In this document: positions 16,719 to 24,674 of the stretch, piece by piece
How the letters are laid out: each line of letters opens with the position of its first letter
How positions within the stretch are numbered: position 1 is the first letter of the stretch
Assembly: GCF_002531725.1 (NCBI RefSeq)
Contig: NZ_NWSQ01000036.1
Span: 1 to 53,175 of the forward strand
DNA from: Rhizobium sp. L43
GTDB taxonomy: Bacteria > Pseudomonadota > Alphaproteobacteria > Rhizobiales > Rhizobiaceae
Reading direction: 5' to 3'
DNA length: 53,175 nt
Notes under the pieces: generated by a model
The model's database searches: none
What the model was told of the DNA's origin: nothing
The model's input: only the letters and a program-made list of their open reading frames with translations
Position numbers and translations under genes: made by a program

Positions 16719-16799
16719 GCAAAGCGGCGGTGGGAGCATCAGGTTGGGAAGAAGAGCAAGTGCGCAACAAGGGCGTGACCATCACCTGGAGCGAACCGC

Positions 16800-17576
16800 T
16801 CAGCGGTCGAACATGTCCCGCCACTGCTTTTCCCCGATCAGGCAGTCGGTCGCCGGCGGGGCGGCGGCTGTCTTCTGCACCGTTGCCGGCGGGGAAAGGC
16901 CGCTGATCTCCAGCACCAGCTTGCGGCGCACGGCAACGGCGAAATCCTCGATCTTGCGGACCGGCAGCACGAAGGCGCCGGGACCGCCGATGACACAATC
17001 CTCGTAATATTTGTCGAGCCCGTTGGGCGCATCGGAAGGCCGCAGCATGATGGCAAGGCCATTGATGATCATACCGGCCTCCACCGCCTTGTCGCGGGTG
17101 GGTGTGACGGGATTGCCTGAGTTGTTCGGGCCGTCGCCGGAAACGTCGATCACCTGTCGCCTGGACTGAAAGGGACTGGAAACGATCATGCTGGCGCCTT
17201 GGGCGATCGCGGTGGAGATCGATGTGCGCCGCTGCGTGGCGATCGGCCGGGCTTCGAGCTTGTCGGCAAAAGCGATCGCGTCCCCTTCCGTCTCGATCAC
17301 CTGCCAGTCGATCACCGAATCCTGGACGACATAGCCTGCCCATTCGAAATAGCTGATGGCGATGCGGCCGGTCAGACCGCCCTTCACCGCATTGATGAAT
17401 TCCTTGTGCTTGAGTGCTTCGACATAACCCTCGCGCTGGATGCCGATCTCCTCGAAATCCATCGACCGCGAGGTGTCGACGGCAAGCACGAGGGTCACGT
17501 CGACCTCATCTCCCCCCGCCTGCGCTGCCGGGACGAGGCCGGAAAGACCGATAAGCACCGCAAGCGTCGTCAGCAT
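16800..17576 (-). CDS. DUF1194 (von Willebrand A-like) exported protein
   Basis: 258 residues. ATG at 17576 starts a signal peptide (LTTLAVLIGLSGLVPAAQA); an upstream extension to 17654 is unsupported. The vWA-like fold is shown by VTLVLAVDTSRSMD, a MIDAS-type DxSxS metal site, and by QVIDVSGDGPNNSG and ILTSISTAIA-like elements (RRTSISTAIAQG). The C-terminus is Pro/Ala-rich with a Cys pair. DUF1194 proteins are common in rhizobia; their role is unknown, but a metal-dependent adhesion-like domain is clear. Confidence 0.88.
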   Translation of the reverse strand: MLTTLAVLIGLSGLVPAAQAGGDEVDVTLVLAVDTSRSMDFEEIGIQREGYVEALKHKEFINAVKGGLTGRIAISYFEWAGYVVQDSVIDWQVIETEGDAIAFADKLEARPIATQRRTSISTAIAQGASMIVSSPFQSRRQVIDVSGDGPNNSGNPVTPTRDKAVEAGMIINGLAIMLRPSDAPNGLDKYYEDCVIGGPGAFVLPVRKIEDFAVAVRRKLVLEISGLSPPATVQKTAAAPPATDCLIGEKQWRDMFDR

Positions 17577-17727
17577 TGGCAATCCAATCCCCGCGCCATC
17601 CAAGCCGGCAAACTCTAACACAGCTTGGCCGACGCAGGACGCCCGCCCGCACATACGGCTTCAATTTTCGGTGATGTCCGGAATGTTTCCGTGATGGCTG
17701 GAGCACCGCCCCGCCCTTCGAAGGAAC

Positions 17728-18630
17728 TCAATGCAATGGCAACCACAAGGGGTTCTTCCAGGCCTTCAGCGCATCAAGAAAGACCTGCAATCTCGAGGGC
17801 AGGAAGCGCCGTGTGGGATAGACGGCATGTACAAAGATTTCCTCCGACGACCAGTCCGGCAGCAGGCGGATGAGTTCGCCTCTTTTAATCTGCTCGTCGC
17901 AATAGGTCGAAGGCAACAATCCGATACCGTGTCCGCGATAGGTGAAAGCGCTCACCGCATCGAAATCCCGGCTCGAGACCGACCCCGATACCTGCAGGCG
18001 AACCGATTTGCGCCCGCTGACCAGATGCCATTCCGCCTCACAGTTGCGGCCGTTCAGCAGAACGCACCGATGGTCCTTCAGGTCTTCAGGCTTTGACGGG
18101 AGCACCCTGCCCTTCAGATAGTCCGGTGTCGCGACCAGGTAGCGCACGCTCTTGCCGAGCCGCTGCGCAACGATGGTCGAATCCTTGAGTTCGCCGAAGC
18201 GGATGGCGAGATCGACATTCTCCGCGATCAGATCGAGGAACAGATTGGTGACGAAGAGATCGATCTGGATATCGGGATATTTTTTCAGGAAGGCAGAGAC
18301 AAATTCGTAAAACACCTCCTGCCCGAAAATAACCGGCACGGAGATCTTCAGCAGACCTTCCGGTTTTCTCTGTGTTTGCGTGAGCACCTGCTCGGCATCG
18401 AGGATATGGGCAAGCGGCTCGCGGCATTGATCGTAATAGGCGCGGCCCTGCGCGGTCAGGCTGAGCTTGCGGGTCGTCCGCTGCAGCAGCGTCACCCCAA
18501 GCTGCTCCTCCAGCGACGTCACCTTCCGGCTCACCGTCGAGACCGGCATGCCAAGCGAATGGGCGGCGCGGCTGAAGCTGCCGTACTGCGCCACCTTCGC
18601 GAACACGGCGATATCGTTGAGATCGGCCAT
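17728..18630 (-). CDS. LysR-family transcriptional regulator
   Basis: 300 residues from the ATG at 18630 (MADLNDIAVFAKV), the usual family start; ATGs at 18645 and 18675 are upstream options and none has a clear ribosome binding site. The helix-turn-helix is at 15-60 (GSFSRAAHSLGMPVSTVSRKVTSLEEQLGVTLLQRTTRKL). The effector domain begins at about 85 (GLLKISVPVIFGQEVFYEFV). It is divergent from the SDR-RidA pair, its probable target. Confidence 0.92.
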   Translation of the reverse strand: MADLNDIAVFAKVAQYGSFSRAAHSLGMPVSTVSRKVTSLEEQLGVTLLQRTTRKLSLTAQGRAYYDQCREPLAHILDAEQVLTQTQRKPEGLLKISVPVIFGQEVFYEFVSAFLKKYPDIQIDLFVTNLFLDLIAENVDLAIRFGELKDSTIVAQRLGKSVRYLVATPDYLKGRVLPSKPEDLKDHRCVLLNGRNCEAEWHLVSGRKSVRLQVSGSVSSRDFDAVSAFTYRGHGIGLLPSTYCDEQIKRGELIRLLPDWSSEEIFVHAVYPTRRFLPSRLQVFLDALKAWKNPLWLPLH

Positions 18631-18818
18631 GGCTGATTTTTGCATAGGCGCAAAAGAGAATCCAGATATTTCCATCTAATCGAGGAATGGCGTTTTCGCC
18701 ATATTCACCTTGCGAACACAGACAACCCGATGGAGGCGCGTTCGCAGCAGCCCCATCTCGAGCGACCCGTCCTTCACAAGCAAGGCCCGCTGCCCGAACC
18801 AATCTTTTGGAGATCAAC

Positions 18819-19544
18819 ATGAGTACGACCAAAACAGTCATCGTCACAGGCGCCTCCCAGGGTATCGGAGCAGGCCTCGTCAACGCCTTCATCGAGCGCG
18901 GCTATAATGTCGTCGCCACCTCACGCCAGGTCAGCGCTTCGGATGCCTTCAAGGCCTCAGACAAGCTGGCGCTGGTCGATGGCGACATCGGCGATGCCGA
19001 AACCGCAGCGCGGGTGGCAGGGGCCGCAACCGGCCGGTTCGGCTCGATCGACGGCCTCGTCAACAATGCCGGCATTTTCTTGGCCAAGCCGTTCGTCGAT
19101 TTCACGATGGCAGACTTCAGGAAATTGTCCTCGACCAATCTCGAAGGCTTCATCCATCTGACCCAACTGGTCATCCGGCAGATGCTCGCGCAGAAGACCG
19201 GCGGCAGCGTCGTCAGCATCACCACGCCATTGACCGATCATCCGATCGCCGGCTTCTCCGCCTCGGTATCGATGATGACAAAGGGCGGCATCAACGCCAT
19301 CTCCAAGAACCTGGCGATGGAATATGCGAACGAGAAAATTCGCTTCAATATCGTGGCTCCGGGTGTGGTGGACACGCCGCTGCATAAGGACAATCCGAAG
19401 GACTTCCTGAGGACGCTGTCGCCGATGGCAGGCATATCGAACGTCGAGGAGATCGTTGACGCAGTCGTCTTTCTCACCGAAGCGCCGCGCGTAACCGGGG
19501 AGGTGCTGCACGTCGACGGCGGCGCACATCTGGGCAAATGGTAA
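18819..19544 (+). CDS. Short-chain dehydrogenase/reductase
   Basis: 241 residues. ATG at 18819 has GGAG eight bases before it. Rossmann motif VTGASQGIGAGL at 10-21, NNAG at about 85, catalytic Ser region VVSITTPL. At the place of the YxxxK motif the text reads SVSMMTKGGINAISKNLAMEY, so the catalytic Tyr is replaced by Met while the Lys remains. This is an atypical, perhaps inactive or altered, SDR. It overlaps the RidA gene by 7 bases, forming a two-gene operon under the divergent LysR gene. Confidence 0.9.
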   Translation: MSTTKTVIVTGASQGIGAGLVNAFIERGYNVVATSRQVSASDAFKASDKLALVDGDIGDAETAARVAGAATGRFGSIDGLVNNAGIFLAKPFVDFTMADFRKLSSTNLEGFIHLTQLVIRQMLAQKTGGSVVSITTPLTDHPIAGFSASVSMMTKGGINAISKNLAMEYANEKIRFNIVAPGVVDTPLHKDNPKDFLRTLSPMAGISNVEEIVDAVVFLTEAPRVTGEVLHVDGGAHLGKW

Positions 19545-20026
19545 ACCCTCAAAAAGCGTTGGCAGCCGGCGCAGAACGACGGCTGCAGGAACTGGGCATC
19601 ACCCTTCCCCCGCCGCCGACCCCTTTCGGGGCCTATGTCGAAGCGACAACGACCGGCAACCTGGTCTTTTTCAGCGGCATGCTCCCCGTCGTCGGCCACG
19701 AGCCGCGCCATATCGGCCGCGTCGGCGGCACGCTGACATCGGAAGACGGCAGGAAGGCGGCCGAAACGGCGACACTCAGCGCACTCGCGGCCGCCAGGGA
19801 CTATCTGGGCTCGCTGGACAGGGTCGTGAAAGTCGTCAAGCTCGGCGTCTATATCGCCACCGAAGGCGATTTCCGCGACCATCCGAAGGTTGCCGACGGA
19901 GCATCGGAAATGCTGCTTGCCGTCTTCGGCAAGGAAAAGCTCTCAGGCCGCGTCGTCCTCGGCGTCGCCAGCCTGCCGCTTGGTGTGCCGATCGAGCTTG
20001 AACTGGTCATCGAGATCCAGGATTGA
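19538..20026 (+). CDS. RidA/YjgF-family protein
   Basis: 162 residues. The family core is clear: AERRLQELGITLPPPPTPFGAYVEAT, NLVFFSGMLPVV, AAARDYLGSLDRVVKVVKLGVYIATEGDF and a C-terminal GVASLPLGVPIELELVIEIQD. It is the longer rhizobial type with VASLPLG rather than the RidA Arg105 motif, so imine deaminase activity is uncertain. Translationally coupled to the SDR by a 7-base overlap. Confidence 0.92.
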   Translation: MVNPQKALAAGAERRLQELGITLPPPPTPFGAYVEATTTGNLVFFSGMLPVVGHEPRHIGRVGGTLTSEDGRKAAETATLSALAAARDYLGSLDRVVKVVKLGVYIATEGDFRDHPKVADGASEMLLAVFGKEKLSGRVVLGVASLPLGVPIELELVIEIQD

Positions 20027-20060
20027 GTGGAGGGGCGGACTGGCGGCGGCATCCTCCAAC

Positions 20061-20192
20061 GCCCCTCATCCTTGTAGCCCATAGGACGAAGCCTCGAAGG
20101 ACACGCTCCGGCGCTGCTTCTTGCATCCCACCGACCACCAGCACACCCGCCTCGCCCTTCCAGGCCCTTGCAGGGTACGTCAAGGCGAGGCT
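20061..20192. repeat. Two copies of a short palindromic intergenic repeat
   Basis: CCCTCATCCTTG...GAAGCCTCGAAGG at 20061-20100 and a hairpin from CGCCTCGCCCTTCCAGGCCC to CAAGGCGAGG at 20149-20192. Related copies are at 35484-35530, 35618-35661 and, in part, 53077-53115. All share the CTTCGAGGC/CTCATCCT ends. Confidence 0.6.
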
Positions 20193-20247
20193 CTGTTGGA
20201 TGCCGGTGCCGGCCAACTGATAAGCCCCAAGCGCCGGCACACCCACC

Positions 20248-20787
20248 TCACACCGCCACCAACAACAGCACATAAGCAATCACGCTCACCATCAGCCCGC
20301 GGAACGCGAAGGTGACGCAGCGATATTTGTTGCGGGCGATTGTGGAGAGGATGTTGGCGTTTTCGAAATATTGGTCGAAAAGGTAGCGCTCGTCGCGCCT
20401 GAGTGCCGCCTCGAAAAACATGTCGCGATGACCGGGCCATGCGCCCCAGAACAGCGAGGTCGAAGTGTCCAAGCGGCGCGGCAGCACGACGAGAATGGCC
20501 GACAGGATGGAAAAGACCGAAGCTGCGGCAAGCAGGCCCGAGAACACCATGCCGCCCGGCGTCCCGCCGATATAACGTGCCGGGCTGAAAACCGCCCTCA
20601 CCTCGCTCGAGCTCACCAGGAAGGCGAGCATAAAAGTAAAGATATAGGCAGCCTTTTGATCGGAAATCTTGATCTGATCATAGAATATGTCATTGATTTT
20701 CTTGATATGGTCGAAATACTCGACGCCGACATCCATGCTCGACGGCTTGCTCAGCATAATCTCAGTCGCATTTTCAAAATCGCTCAC
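20248..20787 (-). CDS. Pycsar-effector-like (PycTM/DUF5706-like) membrane protein
   Basis: 179 residues. GTG at 20787 with GGAG eight bases before it. The layout matches the PycTM effector domain of Pycsar systems: an N-terminal amphipathic region ending QIKISDQKAAYIF (family pattern I.F/SD.KAA), two membrane helices (about 47-62 and 80-103), a cytoplasmic loop beginning LFWGAWPGH (family LFFW/GDI), an acidic helix pair EAALRRDERYLFDQYFENA, then ANILSTIARNKYRCV and a last membrane helix (158-178). Known PycTM proteins damage the membrane when a class III cyclase makes cCMP or cUMP. Here the divergent operon encodes a FecR-barrel protein and a canonical class III cyclase, so a nucleotide-gated link is plausible but inferred. 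Family call is by eye. Confidence 0.75.
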   Translation of the reverse strand: MSDFENATEIMLSKPSSMDVGVEYFDHIKKINDIFYDQIKISDQKAAYIFTFMLAFLVSSSEVRAVFSPARYIGGTPGGMVFSGLLAAASVFSILSAILVVLPRRLDTSTSLFWGAWPGHRDMFFEAALRRDERYLFDQYFENANILSTIARNKYRCVTFAFRGLMVSVIAYVLLLVAV

Positions 20788-20915
20788 GTGATTACTCCAC
20801 CCTCAAGTGTTTCCCTGATATTACACTAAGCAAAGAAAGCAAGAACACGTGTGCAGCGCGCTTGACTTTTCTTTTCTACACCGACAAAGGGGAAGCGGGG
20901 TATGGGGTTGAGGTC
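20788..20915. promoter_or_regulatory. Shared divergent promoter region, PycTM-like gene and FecR-CHASE2 operon
   Basis: The 128-base gap between starts at 20787 (leftward) and 20916 (rightward) must carry both promoters. AT-rich stretches are at 20810-20880 (for example ATTACACTAAGCAAAGAAAG). No clear dyad operator seen. Confidence 0.45.
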
Positions 20916-23900
20916 ATGCGGGGGCAGTCCAAACACATCTTTCGCGCAGGGGTGGCGCTGGCGCTTGCTCTGCCTGCTTTCGGGCCGCCGGCAATGGCCG
21001 ATCCCGTGCAGCGCGCGACCCCGGTCGCCGGATCCGTCATCGCCCGCAAGACCGGCGAGGAAGTCCGCTTTATCGACGTATCGAACTGGCGCGTTGTCGA
21101 CCTGCACCAGGATCTTTTGACCGGCGACGTGCTGCGCACCAATGCCAACGGCCAGCTTGCCATCGTCTTTTCTGACCACACACAAGTCCGCCTCGGCCGC
21201 AATTCATCGCTGCAGGTCAAGAAGATGGCGGCAAGCGGCGATACGACGCTGGAACTTCAGTCCGGAACGATCTGGGCGCGGGCGGAGCGCGGCGGGCAAG
21301 GCCTGACGGTCGAGACACCTGCGGCCGCAGCCGCCATCCGCGGCACCGACTGGACGATGACCGTCGACGGCGCCAAGACCTCGATGATCGTGCTCGAAGG
21401 CCGCGTAGCGCTCAGCAATCCGCAGGGCAGCGTCGAAGTGAACGAAGGCGAAGGGGCCGTCGCCACCATCGGCCAGGCGCCGCATAAGATCATCAGCGTC
21501 AATCCTGACGACCGCGAGCAAATGCTCTTCTATCTGGACCTGCGCGACGGCTTCGGCCTGATGCCGACCTCGCCGCTGCGGGCCGATCGCATGGCGACGG
21601 AGCGCCGCCGGCTGCTGGCTCTGCCGCCGGCTCGCCGCACGACGGAAGACTGGGTGGAACTCGCCGAGGTGCAGAGCGCCTTCGACGGCCGCCAGGCAGC
21701 GGCCGCAACGTTGCGGAACATCCGCGGGCGCAAGCTGACGGTGGCCCAGCAGGCGCGCGTGGACCTGCTCGACGCCACCATCGCCGGCTCGGAAAAGCGT
21801 TATGGCGATGCCGCCAAGCTCTTCCAGAGGGCTCTGCCGCATCTCGACCCGACACGCCGCAACATGGCGCAATATGGCGGCTATTTCGCCCGGTCGCTCG
21901 CTGATCCCGCCCATGCCGAACAGCCGCCGGCCACTGCGACGGGTCCCTACGGCGCGATCATGCAGGCCTATACGGCAGGCTTCCTGGAAAACCCGCGCGC
22001 AGCGCTCGACATCATCAGGAAAGCGGAACGACGCTATCCCGATGATGCGACCCTGCCGGCGATGCGCGCCCAGTTGGCCCAGCTCATCGACGACCGTGAG
22101 CAGATGAAGGAAGCGATCGAACGCTCGCTGGCGCTCGACCCGGATCATCCGATGGCGCTCTCCGCCCGCGCCGGCTACAAGGCGGTCTATGAAAGCGACA
22201 TCAACGGCGCGCTTGCAGACCTGAACCGCGCTATCGAGCTTGCGCCCGGCTCGTCGGGCACGCTGAATTCGCTCGGCCTGCTGCAGGGTGCGCGTGACGC
22301 CAACGGCGAGGCGGAAGAAGCCTTCCTCAAAGCGATCGCACTCGATCCGCAAGATCCGGTAGCGCACGCCAATCTCGCCATCCTCTATCTCGATCAGGGG
22401 CGCATGAAGGATGCCAAGCGCGAGATCGATGCGGCGCTCGCCGCCGAGCCGGGCTTCGACATCGCCATTCTCGCCCGCGGCCGCTACTACCTGCAGATCG
22501 GCGAGCGCGACAAGGCGCTGGAAGATCTGCTCGCCGCCAGTACCGCCAACCCGGCCCATTCTCAATCGCAGCTGATGCTCGCCGCCGCCCATTATGAAAA
22601 GGGCGACCGCATCCCCTCCGAGCAGGCGCTCGACAATGCCGACCGACTGGACAACAACGATCCGGTGATCTCAGCCTTCCGCACGGCCGTCGATATCGAC
22701 GACTACGACGCCGATGGTGCGATCCGCAATGCGCAGGAATTCCTGCGTCGCTCCCGCGCCCGCGGCGGCGATTACAGTGGTCTCGGCGCCAATGCGAGCG
22801 CCGGCTCGACGCTGAACAACGCCTTCCTGCTGCAAGGCCTGGATGCTTGGGGCCGCTATTATGGCGATGCCGTCTTCGATCCCTTCGAAGGCAGCGGTTA
22901 TATCGATCAGTCGATCAGGGGTAGTATCTTCCCATTCGTCAACGCGACGAGCTTCAGCGACGACAATATCATCCAGAACCGGAATAATGCGTCGAGCTAC
23001 TCGTCCTTCATCCAGGGCCTGCTGCTCTCTCCGCACATGCTGTCCGGCCGTTCGCGCTCGGCATCGCTGTTCGACGTACCCTTCATCGAAGGCTCGCTCG
23101 GCGGCGGCATCAACAGCGTCGACGGCCACACGCGCCGCATCGGCGAAGCCGATATCCAGGGCTATTCGAACGCGACCATCCCGATCAGTTTTTATGGCAA
23201 CCTGACCTGGGAAGAGCTGGCGCTTGATCGCGACTACCGGGATTTCGGCGGCGTCCAGACTGATAATAAACTGCTGAGCGCCAACGGTTACCTGACGGCA
23301 ACCGTCACGCCTGATGATCGCATAGTGGCCTTCGTCAACCATGGCAAAAACGATGGAACGCTGAACGCACAGACGCAGGGCACGACGCTGACGGATCTGT
23401 TCAATTTGGCAGGCATTCCGATCAGGACGACGGTACTGCCGGAATATATCGGCCGCAATGTTGACAACGAATTAACCAATGCCGGCGTCGGCTGGAGCCA
23501 CACCTTCGCCTATGAAAACATATTGAACGGTGCACTCCTCTATTCGGAGACCAAGTCGCGAACGGCAATCTCTCTTCGGGTCGACGATGCCCTGATTTTA
23601 CCGCTGCCCGACCCGGACATAATTCCTGTCCTGGACACGGCCGAGAACACCTCCTCTATGACCTACATCGGGGCTCTCAGCCATTCCATCGGCAGCGGGC
23701 CGCTGACCTGGCGGTATGGTATCGAAGGCGGCTGGATCGATACCAGCACGACCGTCTCCTCCCGCCTTTATGAACTCGTTCCTCTCGTCCCGCTCATCCC
23801 GGAAGCCATCGAAGGTCCGACCACTAGCAGCAACACCGTCAATATCGGCCGCGCCTATGTCGATGTGCTGCACGAGATCACGCCCGATCTCAAGGGCGAA

Positions 23901-24674
23901 TACGCCTTGTTCGCCACGCGCCTGGACGGCGACGGCATCGATATCAGTCGGCTGGAGCCGCGTTTCGGCCTCGCCTGGGCGCCGGTTCAAAACCACTGGC
24001 TGCGTGCCGCCTTCATGCGCCAGAGCTTCGATAGCGGAGTGCCGACCCTTGCCCCGATCGGCATATTAGGGCTGCAAGCCAACCAGTTTTCCGCCGATCC
24101 GCAAGGCTATACGGATACGGTCGCCCTGCAATGGGATGCCGAATGGACCGACCGCTTCTTTACTTCGGTCGAGTACCAGCATCAGGAACTGCACGATTTC
24201 TCGATCGATCTGCCGCTGATCTCGCTTCCATCGGACACCAGCCTGCCGCTCTCGCGCGGTAGCATCGACCGCGCCGCCGTCACCGCCAATGTCGCGCTCG
24301 GACACGGTTTCGGTCTTTCAGCCACGTACGCCTACATGGATTCCGAAAACAAGGATCCAGGAACCTTCAACTACGGCGGCAACCTGCCCTACATCCCAAA
24401 AAACTCAGGCCAGATCGCGCTGACCTGGGTCAACGAGGCCAAGGTCAAGGCAACGGTGGCAGCCAATTATGTTGGCGAGCGCGATGGCGACGATCTCGGC
24501 ACCAAACTCGACGACTACTGGAGCCTCGACGCCCACCTGATCTGGGAGCCGTTCGACAAGCGCATGGAATTCGAAGCGGCCGCCTACAACCTGCTCGACG
24601 AGGACTTCGAAATCACGCCCGGCGTGCCCGGCTGGGGCCGCGCCTTCAAGGGCACGCTCAAAGTCCGCTTCTGA
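20916..24674 (+). CDS. FecR-TPR outer-membrane beta-barrel protein
   Basis: 1252 residues. ATG at 20916 begins a signal peptide ending PPAMA; the frame opens 18 codons earlier. Residues about 50-185 are a FecR domain (LLTGDVLRTNANGQLAIVFSDHTQVRLG, ETPAAAAAIRGTDWTM, VNEGEGAVATIG). Residues about 245-620 are tetratricopeptide repeats (ALADLNRAIELAPGSSGTLN, AEEAFLKAIALDPQDPVAHA, LAILYLDQGRMKDAK). Residues about 640-1252 look like the beta-barrel of a TonB-dependent receptor, with IPKNSGQIALTWV, YWSLDAHLIWEP, AAAYNLLDEDFEI and a terminal Phe (LKVRF), but no plug domain or TonB box is seen. The stop shares one base with the start of the CHASE2-cyclase gene, so the two are coupled. A role as outer-membrane sensor that presents FecR/TPR to CHASE2 is inferred. 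Confidence 0.88.
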   Translation: MRGQSKHIFRAGVALALALPAFGPPAMADPVQRATPVAGSVIARKTGEEVRFIDVSNWRVVDLHQDLLTGDVLRTNANGQLAIVFSDHTQVRLGRNSSLQVKKMAASGDTTLELQSGTIWARAERGGQGLTVETPAAAAAIRGTDWTMTVDGAKTSMIVLEGRVALSNPQGSVEVNEGEGAVATIGQAPHKIISVNPDDREQMLFYLDLRDGFGLMPTSPLRADRMATERRRLLALPPARRTTEDWVELAEVQSAFDGRQAAAATLRNIRGRKLTVAQQARVDLLDATIAGSEKRYGDAAKLFQRALPHLDPTRRNMAQYGGYFARSLADPAHAEQPPATATGPYGAIMQAYTAGFLENPRAALDIIRKAERRYPDDATLPAMRAQLAQLIDDREQMKEAIERSLALDPDHPMALSARAGYKAVYESDINGALADLNRAIELAPGSSGTLNSLGLLQGARDANGEAEEAFLKAIALDPQDPVAHANLAILYLDQGRMKDAKREIDAALAAEPGFDIAILARGRYYLQIGERDKALEDLLAASTANPAHSQSQLMLAAAHYEKGDRIPSEQALDNADRLDNNDPVISAFRTAVDIDDYDADGAIRNAQEFLRRSRARGGDYSGLGANASAGSTLNNAFLLQGLDAWGRYYGDAVFDPFEGSGYIDQSIRGSIFPFVNATSFSDDNIIQNRNNASSYSSFIQGLLLSPHMLSGRSRSASLFDVPFIEGSLGGGINSVDGHTRRIGEADIQGYSNATIPISFYGNLTWEELALDRDYRDFGGVQTDNKLLSANGYLTATVTPDDRIVAFVNHGKNDGTLNAQTQGTTLTDLFNLAGIPIRTTVLPEYIGRNVDNELTNAGVGWSHTFAYENILNGALLYSETKSRTAISLRVDDALILPLPDPDIIPVLDTAENTSSMTYIGALSHSIGSGPLTWRYGIEGGWIDTSTTVSSRLYELVPLVPLIPEAIEGPTTSSNTVNIGRAYVDVLHEITPDLKGEYALFATRLDGDGIDISRLEPRFGLAWAPVQNHWLRAAFMRQSFDSGVPTLAPIGILGLQANQFSADPQGYTDTVALQWDAEWTDRFFTSVEYQHQELHDFSIDLPLISLPSDTSLPLSRGSIDRAAVTANVALGHGFGLSATYAYMDSENKDPGTFNYGGNLPYIPKNSGQIALTWVNEAKVKATVAANYVGERDGDDLGTKLDDYWSLDAHLIWEPFDKRMEFEAAAYNLLDEDFEITPGVPGWGRAFKGTLKVRF

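Noticed and set aside
21204..22592. 462-codon open frame on the minus strand opposite the FecR-TPR region
   Set aside because: Antisense shadow of a gene with clear FecR and TPR motifs; no start signal or domain.
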